A stretch of DNA of 64,000 nucleotides, from positions 4,405,001-4,469,000 of the forward strand of contig CM043963.1 in the NCBI GenBank assembly GCA_014529385.2. The letters are read 5' to 3'. The notes beneath the pieces were generated by a model. It made no database searches and was not told where the DNA came from. It worked only from the letters and a program-made list of their open reading frames with translations. Each line of letters begins with the position of its first letter. Position 1 is the stretch's first letter. The stretch comes from Adiantum capillus-veneris. Taxonomy: Eukaryota > Streptophyta > Polypodiopsida > Polypodiales > Pteridaceae. Below are positions 10,331-20,129 of the stretch, piece by piece. The translations under genes and the position numbers were made by a program.

Positions 10331-12623
10331 ACCCATCATTTCTCTATGATCATGAAACTCTTTGCTCACCTTTGGTAGAGGATGTTCTCTGAGGCTGTCA
10401 CGATTTCTTTCATGGTTCACGCAAACTGTGAGAAATTGGACAACTCGTTTACCATCTTTGCTACGTATCCTAGCATATGCTGAACCATCATCCATTACCT
10501 TTGTTTCCATTCGAACTCCCATAATGTAGGGTTGTCCAAGGATGAGATGATATGAAGATGTATCCTGTACAAAGAAGTTTTGGTCAATATTTACATCACC
10601 TATTGTTACCTTCACACATGGACATGCTGCATACAATTCACCGGATGAATTGTTTGCCACTTTTACCATCCAGCCATGATCTGTGTCCATCGGCCATTTG
10701 CACTTGTTGTAGAGACTATGGCTCCTCAAGATCACCTACCTTGACCAAAGTTTCTGTAGCAGCCCTTGCCCAATGACTTCGTGAATAGTAACTCCTAGGA
10801 ATATCTTCAACTTCTTCATCATCATTTGAGAAATACACTTGCTTCACTCTCCCACTAGATTGGTAGTATCCTACCACAGCTCCATCATTCTACTTATTTT
10901 GCAGTTGCATCCCTTGTGTCTTTGAGGTTTCCCCTTCAACCTGTGGACGAGAAACTTCAGCAAGTGTTTGCCTCTTCCTCTTCATGATGTCAATGATCTC
11001 CTCATGGAATTCACGCTTTGCAATGCCAAGAACTTCTCCCAGAGTAAACTCAATCTTGCTATTGAAGATCCTTTCCTCCAAGACTTTCTTTAAATCTGTA
11101 GCAACCTCTATATCAAATTGTAGTTTATAAATTGGGCCTTTTCTCTTACCTTTCGTTGGCTCTTTCTTCTTTCCTGTTGTAGACTCCTCCATGAGTACTT
11201 CAGGTGGAGATGCTCCTTGTGTGGAGGGTGTTTGAAAAGGCATTGAGTGGCTTCTTCCCCCACTTCTAGAAGCTCTTTTTGATGGTCCTTCATCAGCATT
11301 CTCACATCTGCGCTTCTCTTCTACAATTGCCTCATTTTGTTGGCATTTTGTAATGTAGGCATGCACAGACAATGAGTCCACTGGATCATTCCATCCTATT
11401 TCTAGACGTATGAAATCACCTGCTTCATGTAGAATCTCTTTTGTAAGCTTTCCCTTTTTAGCTAATTGCATGCCATTTGGCCAAATTTGACCATGATGGT
11501 CACTCACCTCTTCATCACAAAAATGCTCAATTTTTACTCCATAAGTAGCTGCCTCAACGGAAGAGGTGGCATGCTTAGTTTCCATATCTTCAACTAAGGT
11601 TTGCATTCCCCCTTCCCAAAGTTAGTTCTCAAGGGTAGACCTGTCTCTCTTAAGTGGATTTTACCATCCTTAAAAAAGACACCGTATTTTGACAAAGCAT
11701 CACTAAAATCATCACAATCCCTTCTTACATGGTCTGTACTATCACACCAAATACATCTATTAACAAACCCTTCTTTGCCTAGGAAGTGGCCCTGATGGTT
11801 GGCCTTTTTCTTCAAGCTTTGCAAACTTCACCTTCAAGTCACGCATTCCCTTCACAAGCTCATCTAGCATGGACTCATCAAACTTAGGAGCGATAAAAGT
11901 AGGCTTTACCATTTTGTCAGAAGTTGAGGTGGAAGGACTTGTAGTGTTTACTACCATCTTGTCCCTTCTTCTTTGTCGTTTGGCAAGCAGTGAGACAACA
12001 CCTTCAACCTCATTCCAGTCGGTCTTTAGTCCTTGCTCAACATCTTTATCTTCAAGAAGAAGCTCCAAATTTTCTTGAAACTCTTTACCTGCAGCTTGTA
12101 AGAAAAGATCTGTCTTCTTTGCATCTAGTGTGGCCCTTTCTGTCCTGGTGACTTGTGCATAGCGCCGCTCAAATTCCCTAAGTAGCTCTGTTATTGATAG
12201 TCCTTGCTTTGGCTTGACTACCCATTCTAAGAATGTCCTTTTGGTCACTCTCTCAGAGTCCTCCATGAAATATTCCTCCTTTAAAGCTACTTTGAGTTCT
12301 TCCCAATTTCTCCCATACCCATCTTTAATTACCCTAACATGCTCTCTAATTTCTGGAGCAACAACTAGCTCAAAGCTTTGAATCATCTCACCTTCTGACA
12401 CGCGATGCAGCTCCATCTCCTTCACATACTCGCGTAAGTACTTGGTTACATCTTTGCCATTGAATTGATCCATTCTATTGACGACTGCTTGTATGGCCTT
12501 CGTTGCTGAAATCTCCCTTCTTTCAATGGAATGTTGTTGTTGCATGAACATTGCAAATTCTTGAAACATTTGCATTGTTGCTGGGTCAAAATGCATACCC
12601 TGTTGCTCAACATGATCACCCAT
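10310..12623 (-). pseudogene. gag: Gyp2 gag-protease
   Basis: Gag starts at the ATG at 12621-12623, just after the primer-binding site. It comprises a helical capsid-like region, a basic stretch (AKRQRRRDK) and a CCHC knuckle, CIWCDSTDHVRRDC, near 11730. Compared with the second gag copy, it has lost 14 bases near 11775 and one C near 11611, which together restore the frame. A TAG at 10890-10892 replaces a Glu codon. Compared with Gyp1, a deletion of about 47 bases near 10715 removes the protease active-site loop and shifts frame. The rest of the protease then continues (LGQPYIMGVRME) to a TAA at 10310-10312. The intact ancestor evidently carried gag and protease in one frame. Confidence 0.85.
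10328..10334 (-). promoter_or_regulatory. Candidate -1 frameshift heptamer (Gyp2)
   Basis: On the minus strand, the last seven codons of gag-protease before TAA include ATG GGT TTT. This places G_GGT_TTT in the X_XXY_YYZ phase used for -1 slippage. The -1 frame is open from here into pol. The same site is present in Gyp1 at 46859-46865. Confidence 0.55.
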
Positions 12624-12650
12624 GGTTATCCACAAAATCTCACCCTGGCA

Positions 12651-12670
12651 GTTTCGCGTCGGGTTCACCA
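12651..12670 (-). other. Gyp2 primer-binding site
   Basis: The minus strand reads TGGTGAACCCGACGCGAAAC six bases after the LTR end CGACA. That is the usual place for the tRNA primer-binding site. The sequence begins TGG, as expected for pairing with a CCA tail, but I cannot name the tRNA. A similar site lies at about 4621-4635 beside the second LTR and a mutated one in Gyp1 near 30670. Confidence 0.75.
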
Positions 12671-12877
12671 AAAATATGTCGAGAAATTTGTGGTCTTGCC
12701 AGGAAAGCACCGGGCTTATGGCTGTGAGAGTTTGTGAGAGAACTCAACAAAAACTATATGAAGGAGTTAAACCATAGATGCCATGAAGACTAGGGTTTGG
12801 AAAGAAGTGCAATCAAAGAAGACTCACTCTTTCTCTCTTGCACTCACACACACAAAGAAAGAACACAAAAGAGAATG

Positions 12878-13305
12878 TCAAAACAATACGAAAATGAAAA
12901 CATCAAGGCTATGGTCATATCGTATCATGGGTAATATGAAAGGGTTAATAGATGAGTTAATGGCATTCAATCTTGACTGACCAAATAGGCTACGAATTGT
13001 TCTTTGGAATTGTAGTTTTGTGCTTACCATAATATATATATATATTTTAGTGATTGGGATTAATTGTGTGTACAAATCCTCTTGGTTCATAGCAAGATAA
13101 CTATGCTTACGTCAAAAGAAAAGTTATAGTCTATGAGAGGTAGTATGATGGGATCCGGTGATAGAAGTATTTCATTAAGCCTTTCTGGGCCAAAGAGAAA
13201 CACTATACATTGTTGAAAGTGTATTTTTTGGCTAATCCATACGTTAACTCTAATAGATCGTACAGAGTGAAAGCGATAGAAATGATTATCATGTGGGCTA
13301 TTCAT
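12878..13305 (-). CDS. Two overlapping, related small reading frames in the Gyp2 5' LTR
   Basis: The first frame (13305-13087, 72 codons) and the second (13090-12878, 70 codons) lie in the sense direction downstream of the LTR TATA box, so they would sit in the transcript leader. They overlap by four bases (ATGA). Their C-terminal halves resemble each other: the first has FLFGPERLNEI and PIILPLIDY, the second SLFGQSRLNAI and PFILPMIRY, and both end in a hydrophobic run. I count about 19 matches in 43 positions by eye. Copies of the first frame are open in both Gyp2 LTRs, shortened in the Gyp1 5' LTR and stopped in the Gyp1 3' LTR. I recognise no protein family. They could also be an old DNA tandem repeat that is not translated. 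Confidence 0.3.
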
Positions 13306-13503
13306 TTATGATAGTATGTGAGAAATGTAGATATGAGAGAAGTGAAGAGATGAGAAGTTTCCCTCCCAAGCCCTATTCTTGCCCGTAGGCAATAAGGATA
13401 CTGCGGGGAGAGATGTACCTGTAGAAAAGAGAACCTATAATTTGTAGAGAGGATGAATTACTAAGAATTAGAGAGATAGGTTTGGTTAAGGAGATGAGAT
13501 TAG

Positions 13504-13620
<117 letters not shown>

Positions 13621-14792
13621 GGATTAGAGATGAAAAAGAAAACAACAAGAAATCAAGAAAACATCAATGTAGAACACATCTTACTTGACAAACCCTTCGA
13701 CACCATTATTGATGGAGAGAGAAGAAGAGGGGAGCAATCCACTTTGATTGATACGCCAAGTACAACACCTTCTTTGATTAGAGTTGATCTTCCAAAGATA
13801 GCGTACAAGAATGGCTAGTCTTCCTATAGGAGAAAGTGTAGGCTTGGGCTTATGTTAATGGGGCTAAGTACAATCAAGCATTACTACTCACTCCCTCAAG
13901 AATTCCTCTCATCAATGGCTTGAATGCTTGAGTTCCTTTTCAAGGAAGAAGAGGTCCCCTTTTATAGGTGAAGGGAACCCCCAAGGGTTTACACAAGAAG
14001 AGAGGAGCCAGTGTGAATAGGAATTGGAAAAGTTGGAAATGAGCTGTCCCTGCATGATGTGGGCAGACTGGGGTCCAGTATTTTGATCATATCTCCTCAA
14101 CCGTGGCTCCAAATAAAAAAGTAAAAATATGGCCAGAAACTTCAGCTCATTAGCTATGATTTCCAATTTAAAATCCTTTTCCAATTTGGATTGAAACCTT
14201 GTGTAAAAAATTCATCAAAATAGGGTCCATTTCTGGCAGCAAAAGTCTTCCCGTGGTCCCCTTAGCCTAAACTTTCATTTAATTCCAAAGGACACCTCAT
14301 GCCATATGAAAGCATGACATTGCTCCTTGACAAAGTTTTGTAATCATGCTTGCAATAATGCATTAAAATAAGTGTATCTTTGAAATCATGCCACCTAGTG
14401 TCCCACTGGGATTTGATTCCCTCCTAGTAGCTATTTAAAAAGAAATATAAGAAAAGTATAAAAAATACATAGAATATATATATATATTGGAGTTTACCCT
14501 AGATATAGGATCTAGCTAGGGTGTGAGATGATAATGAGATAGTAGAAATAAAGAATCAATGCTTTTTGCCCCAAGTTAAAGATTCGGAGCTATTGAGCTT
14601 TTCCCATAGTATTTTCTGATGGTAAAGTAAGGATAGGTTACCCTTGAGAAAAATAATAGGATGAGATAGAAGGCTTATTATTATACTTAAATATGCATAT
14701 GTACATTATAGGAAAGATAATTATGTATCTAAAAAGTTACAAGATAGATATTGTAGCATGCGTTCCCACTATGTACGTGTCACAGCACGACA

Positions 14793-17030
14793 ACGTGCAG
14801 GTCCATTTTCTTGCAAGACAACTCTTCTAATCTCCTCAACCCTCTCTGGTTTAGAATGATATTTGGATTCATTAAAGTGAATATCATTGCTGCGGATAAC
14901 CTTTCTGGATTCGGGATTCCAAAGTCTGTACCCCATCTCACCACAATTACCATAGCCTAGAAAGATGCACTTTGTACTCTTTGGCTCGAGTTTGTTCCTA
15001 AATTCCTTTGGAACGTGAGTATATGCCTCACAGCCAAAGACTCTGAGATGCTTGTATGAGGGCATTTTGCCTGACCATACCATCTCTGGCACTGAATCCT
15101 TCTGAAAAACCTTGCTAGGAGATCTATTTATAAGATGAACAACTGTTGATACAGCTTCAGCCCAAAACCCATTTGGCAGCTGTGCATTAGACAACATAAT
15201 TCTGACCTTCTCTTGTATGGTCCTATTCATCCTCTCAGCAACACCATTTTGAGGAGGATTGTAAGGAGCAGTAAGTTCACATTTTATACCTTTTGACTCA
15301 CAAAAGTCCTGAAAGGGCTTTGAAACTTACTCTGCACCATTGTCAGTGCGTAAGCAGTTAAGCTTCTTGCCACTCTGATTCTCCACAAGTGTCACAAACA
15401 TTTTGAAAACACTAAACGCTTCATCCTTGTGCTTGAGAAAGTAAACCCATAAAGTAAGAAGCTCCCCCTAGAGATAGGTTAGGCATAGGTCCACACAAAT
15501 CACTATGAACAAGTGCCAACTGTGTATCTCTTCTACTGCTTCTATGCTTATGTGGCTGCTGTGTTTGTTTACCATACAGACAATGTTCACAGAATTCAAA
15601 ATCATTAAATGAAAAGCCAGGCAAATAACCAGAACTAGACAAGATTTCCATTCCCTTCTTGGACATATGTCCTAACCGGCTATGCCACAAAGAAACGTTC
15701 GGCTGCTCGGTTACATTGATTACATTTTTAGAGACATTTGATACATAAATCATGCAAATTCCTCCAGACTTTACTCCATGTGCTACTGTCATCGAACCCT
15801 TGGATATCTTCCACATGTTTTGTCCAAAAGTGGTGACGTAGCCATCATCATCAAGTAAACCTGTGCTGATCAAGCTCTTTGTAATTGCGGGAACGTGTCT
15901 CACATTCTTCAGCGTGAAAGGAGAGCCATTTTGAAACTTCAATTGAACATCTCCAACACCTGAGATCTCACATGTCTGCCCATTGCCTAGCCGAACATGA
16001 TCTTTAGTGGTCACATAAGAGGTAAACCACTCCTTGTTTGGAGACACATGAAGTGATGCCCCTGAGTCTATAATCCAGTCACTCAGTGTATGTCCATCAG
16101 ATGCTATAAGAAGAGCTGAGTCCACTGTATTCTTCAAGAAGTAGATGTCTCCTGACACTAGACTCTCATCCTCTGCAACAGTGTTTGTCACATTTATTTC
16201 TTGAATCTTCACTGAGGACTTGTTCTTCTCACCATGGTCTTCAGCTTTCTCTTTGCCTTTTTCTGCTTTCCATTCTCTGCAGTCTCTTTTCATGTGACCC
16301 TTCTTGCCACAATGGTAGCATTCTATGTCACTCTTGCCTTTAGCAGTGCAGGACTTGCTACGAGACTGATTCCTCTTTCTACATTTGTACTTTTCTTTGG
16401 TCCTTCCCCTGACAACTAAGGCTGTTCCTTTGCCTTTGTCCATTGTCTTTCTATTGGTTTCTTCAGTAAGCAGACTTCCTTCTACACCTGCTATGTTCAA
16501 ACCATCTGGAGGTGTAGAATTACTCAAAGCTGTGCGAAAAGTGTCCCAACTTTCCGGCAATGTGATCAACAAGAACATAGCTCTAGCAGGTTCATCAAAC
16601 TTGACACCTTGAGCTGACAACTGACTGTAGATGGTGTTGAACCAGTTACTAAAATGACTAGAGGTATCCCTTCTTTCATCTTCAAGTCAACAAGCTTCTT
16701 AAGCCAGTATACCTATGAAGCTGCACTCTGCTTCTCATAAAGATCACTCAGCTTTGTCCATGCTTCATAAGCCGACATCTCGTCTGCTACATTGAAGTAA
16801 ACTCTTTTTGCCAAAGTCAGCATAATGGTAGAAAGTGCCAATTCAACCATTTCACTCTATTCATCTTCGTCCATATCTTGTGGTTTTATCCCCAGGAGCT
16901 TTATAGGTTTTATCTGCTTCTTTTGTACCAACACGTGCCAAATCTGCTTCTTCCACAATGGGAAATTGGTTCCATCCAGCTTCTTGATATTGTAAAGAGC
17001 AGTGTCCTGTGATCCAGCCGTAGCTACGCT
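14793..17030 (-). pseudogene. gag-pol: Cop1 gag-protease-integrase remnant
   Basis: This is the 5' half of the Cop1 polyprotein. Near 17000 it begins with a Copia-type gag (DTALYNIKKLDGTNFPLWKK). Gag runs with stops and a frame change near 16620-16720 into a CCHC knuckle, CYHCGKKGHMKRDC (about 16280-16320). The protease motif WIIDSGASLHVSP is near 16060, and the pre-integrase finger, with LWHSRLGHM and CEHCLYGK, is near 15700-15580. The integrase has LVHSDLCGP (first Asp), a second Asp in LRTDNGAE and NGVAERMNR (Glu). A frameshift near 15470-15421 and a stop near 15328 break the core. Sequence ends at 14793 in the region between integrase and RT, where Gyp2 is inserted. Confidence 0.85.
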
Positions 17031-17790
17031 TCGCAGTTGTTTACTTTCCTGGGAAAAATTCTGCAGAGTTTCCCCTGTAAACTGACCTCTGAACCAATAT
17101 CAACCTATCAAATGAACCAAGAAAGCTTCAGATTGTGCAAAAATTTCGACAGAGTCTCCTTTGTAAAATGGCTCTGGTGTACTAAAAAACAGACCAAAAA
17201 ACAGCTCAAAAAACACTCTCTCTCTTACACTGTAAGCTGTGGGTAAACCTGTCCTGCACCTGTACTGTCTCTCACTGTCCTGTCACACTGTCCTGTAAGC
17301 ATAGACTGCGACAATGCCTCAACGGAAGTAAAGCAAAGATGCAATCCCAACTGTATAACTCACAGTCAATACATCCTAGCTGCCTATCTAAGGGTGCTCG
17401 AGGGATTGCTCCAAGACCTGTATCACCGAAAGGATCTCAACATTCGAGAATCCAGCTCAATAAAACCTCACTCGACCCTCAACAAAGGCTGCAGTAAATT
17501 TGAAAATACATAGACTTCCCACAAAATCATACATCCACAAATTTCCCACCATATGCTGTAACCGCTGCGTGACTCACAGCCAGCAAACCCTCAACAGACA
17601 TACATCATCTCTGACAATACATCCCATCTGGAAGTACTTGCAATGTCAGGATGAAATCTGGAATATCAAGCAGCAAACACAAGCTACCTGATGAACTAGT
17701 GGATGTCGCCTACAGTCTGTGTGTAGATGCGCCTGTGTCGTATGTGACACGCCTCTGAGAACTGTGAGCCGTCCTTCGATGTGTAGACAG
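17031..17790 (-). other. Cop1 leader, part next to gag
   Basis: This non-coding leader of Cop1 has no convincing reading frame. Two loosely similar segments, near 17040-17100 and 17135-17175, encode variants of an ETLxxF word, perhaps the true gag N-terminus or an old duplication. No ATG could be assigned with confidence. It ends at GACAG (17786-17790), the left target duplication of Cop2. Confidence 0.6.
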
Positions 17791-18112
17791 TGTTGAGATG
17801 TCAAACTCTACACCTTGAGCTGGCATCCACTACGGGTTTTGGCCGCTTATGGCATTTACTCACTGGCGCATTAGGTGACCGACACGGAGGATCTCTGCCA
17901 GTGATTCTACAGCTGGACTACACTTATAGTGCCAGCCTAGTACGCTTCTAGCGAGTTCACACTTAGTGACCGCATGTACATATGTGCTACTTTTCAGCTT
18001 TAGCACTTAGTCATTTTGTACTCTCTTTTCTGTGAAGAAGAAGAAGAAGCTTTCCATCTCTGTGTGCTTTGTGCTTGTCTTGTGTAGCTCTCTTGCATCC
18101 TCATTCTTTACA
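17791..18112 (+). repeat. Cop2 5' LTR (322 bp)
   Basis: Begins TGTTGAGATG and ends ATTCTTTACA. It matches the Cop3 LTRs closely, with differences that include TCAAACTC for TCGAGCTC near the start. A GAA trinucleotide run of five units precedes the last 75 bases. Confidence 0.95.
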
Positions 18113-18124
18113 TGGTATCAGAGC
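18113..18124 (+). other. Cop2 primer-binding site (initiator tRNA-Met type)
   Basis: TGGTATCAGAGC follows the LTR end directly. This is the standard plant Copia primer-binding site, complementary to the 3' end of initiator tRNA-Met. Confidence 0.93.
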
Positions 18125-18364
18125 CTGGTGCAGGCAAGAGAGGCTAAGAGAGCAAGAGCATCACAATCCCTTCGTTCGCACAAGTTTCTGAACAGGTCTC
18201 CAAAGTGCAGTATACAGAGATTTAGTGTACAAGTACAGTGGTTGTATGTACGCTTGATTGTGGACACTCGTTGAGTGTAGAAAGCGTTACAGGAACCACG
18301 ATAGCAGGTTCAGCAGATTTGCAGGTTTTTGCAGATTGCAGCTATTTTGTCTTAGTGCTTCAAG

Positions 18365-20050
18365 ATGTCTGACGGTTTCAGTCAGATTGTTACTGAGAAG
18401 CTTGAGAAAAATAACTACCCTGCATGGAAGTTCAGAATAACAAATTTCCTAAAAGGAAAAGGTTATTGGGACTATGTAGAAGGAGACAATGAAAAGGAAC
18501 CAGAGATTCCCGAGGCAAATGCTACAGCAGAACAAAGGAAAGCTTTGAGGGACTGGCAACAAGGCCAGAGCAAAGTGATGTATTGGCTTTCTATGAGCAT
18601 CACAGATGGCATGATGGGCTATCTACAGGATGCTGAAACCCCCTCCATTGCATGGAAAAACTTAGGCAGAGTGTTCGAGGTGAACACCAAGGCCAGGAAG
18701 CTTCAACTAAAGTCGGAGCTAAATCAGGTTAAGAGGAACAACCTCTCCATCAATGATTATGCTTTGAAGATCAAGAGCATCATTGAGGCTCTTGGATCTA
18801 TTAAAGTCTCAGTGGAAGACGATGACATTGTCCGTGCATGCTTGGATGGTCTAGGAGATGAGTATGTACATTTTAGGTCTTCCATGAATACAAGAGACGA
18901 CATCCCCGTGTTCCAAGATTTGATTTCTATGCTTATTCTTGAGGAGAAGAACCTTGACACATCTTCTTCTCATGGCAGAAATAATTCTGAACAGGCCTTC
19001 TATTCTAACTCCAACAGAGGTAGAGGTAGAGGTCGTGGTCGAGGCCCAAGGGGTTGCAGGGGCCAATTTCTGGAAGGTCAATCAAATCAAAACAATACAG
19101 GTGGCAGGGGAAACCAGTCTCAAGGCAGGGGGAGTCAAAGAGGTCGTGGTGCAGGATCAAGCAGGCAGCAACATACTCCAGATAGTAGAGAATGTTGGAC
19201 TTGTGGTGAAAGAGGTCACATGTCACGTGACTGTCCAAAGGGAAAAGCAAGTAGAAAGAGAGAACAGGGCAACTATGCATCTACTAGCAGAGATGCAGAT
19301 GACAGCAAAAACGAGCGCATGTTTGTTATGCAGCATGTAATGAATACAATGACTGCAGAGAATTCCACCCAAGATGATGTTTGGTATGTGGATTCAGGTG
19401 CCTCTAATCACATGACGTCTCGTGGAGAGTGGTTTAGAGATATGCGCAAACCAGATGTGTCAGGCTATGTGCAGACAGGAGATGACACAGCTCACCCCAT
19501 TGCTCATGTAGGGGACATACCTCTAAATACGAAGAGTGGGAAATCAAAGTACTTAGCAGATGTACTTCATGTCCCAAACATTACAAAGAATCTTGTTTCT
19601 GTTGGACAAATGGTTGAGCAGGGTTTGCAGGTTCGCTTCAATCCAAATGGCTGTTATGTAGAAGATTTCCAGAATGGCTGTAAGCTGATCACAGAGGGCA
19701 AATGTGTGGGCAGAATGTTTACGCTGAATGTAGACATGCCTGAGGTAAAAGCTGCATTATTTGCACAGGGCACAGGTGTTGTGGCTGATGTTGACATTTG
19801 GCACAAACGCATTGGCCATGTCAATGAGCAGAGATTGCGCAGCATGCAATCAAAACAGATTGTAAAAGGTTTGCCCAAATTCAAGGTGGATGGTATGCAT
19901 AAAGTGTGTGCAGCATGCCAGTTTGGAAAACAGTCAAAGGGCTCATTTCCACATGAGCGCAATGTATGTAAAAAGCACATGATTGCGCAGCATGCAATCA
20001 AAACAGATTGTAAAAGGTTTGCCCAAATTCAAGGTGGATGGTATACATAA
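18365..20050 (+). CDS. gag: Cop2 ORF1: gag, protease and pre-integrase
   Basis: This 561-codon frame starts at MSDGFSQIVTEKLEKNNYPA. Residues 1-200 are a Copia-type gag, followed by an Arg-Gly-rich stretch with repeated RGRG (about 219-262), and a CCHC knuckle, CWTCGERGHMSRDC, near 277-290. The aspartic protease motif WYVDSGASNHM is near 342-352. The pre-integrase finger with WHKRIGHV and CAACQFGK follows. The frame then enters the second copy of a 148-bp duplication in another phase and stops at 20050. In usual Copia elements this would continue without interruption into integrase. Confidence 0.88.
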   Translation: MSDGFSQIVTEKLEKNNYPAWKFRITNFLKGKGYWDYVEGDNEKEPEIPEANATAEQRKALRDWQQGQSKVMYWLSMSITDGMMGYLQDAETPSIAWKNLGRVFEVNTKARKLQLKSELNQVKRNNLSINDYALKIKSIIEALGSIKVSVEDDDIVRACLDGLGDEYVHFRSSMNTRDDIPVFQDLISMLILEEKNLDTSSSHGRNNSEQAFYSNSNRGRGRGRGRGPRGCRGQFLEGQSNQNNTGGRGNQSQGRGSQRGRGAGSSRQQHTPDSRECWTCGERGHMSRDCPKGKASRKREQGNYASTSRDADDSKNERMFVMQHVMNTMTAENSTQDDVWYVDSGASNHMTSRGEWFRDMRKPDVSGYVQTGDDTAHPIAHVGDIPLNTKSGKSKYLADVLHVPNITKNLVSVGQMVEQGLQVRFNPNGCYVEDFQNGCKLITEGKCVGRMFTLNVDMPEVKAALFAQGTGVVADVDIWHKRIGHVNEQRLRSMQSKQIVKGLPKFKVDGMHKVCAACQFGKQSKGSFPHERNVCKKHMIAQHAIKTDCKRFAQIQGGWYT

Positions 20051-20129
20051 AGTGTGTGTAGCATGCCAGTTTGGAAAACAGTCAAAGGGCTCATTTCCAC
20101 ATGAGCGCAATGTATGTAAAAAGCCACTT
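19834..20129 (+). repeat. 148-bp tandem duplication in Cop2
   Basis: Copies begin with ATTGCGCAGCATGCAATC at 19834 and 19982. The unit encodes the pre-integrase finger. A period of 148 is not a multiple of three, so it moves integrase and downstream domains to a different frame. The same duplication with the same period is in Cop3. Confidence 0.95.

Noticed and set aside
18939-19340. 133-codon alternative frame within gag, in both Cop2 and Cop3
   Set aside because: It is a shadow of the gag frame over the Arg-Gly-rich part and has no support of its own.
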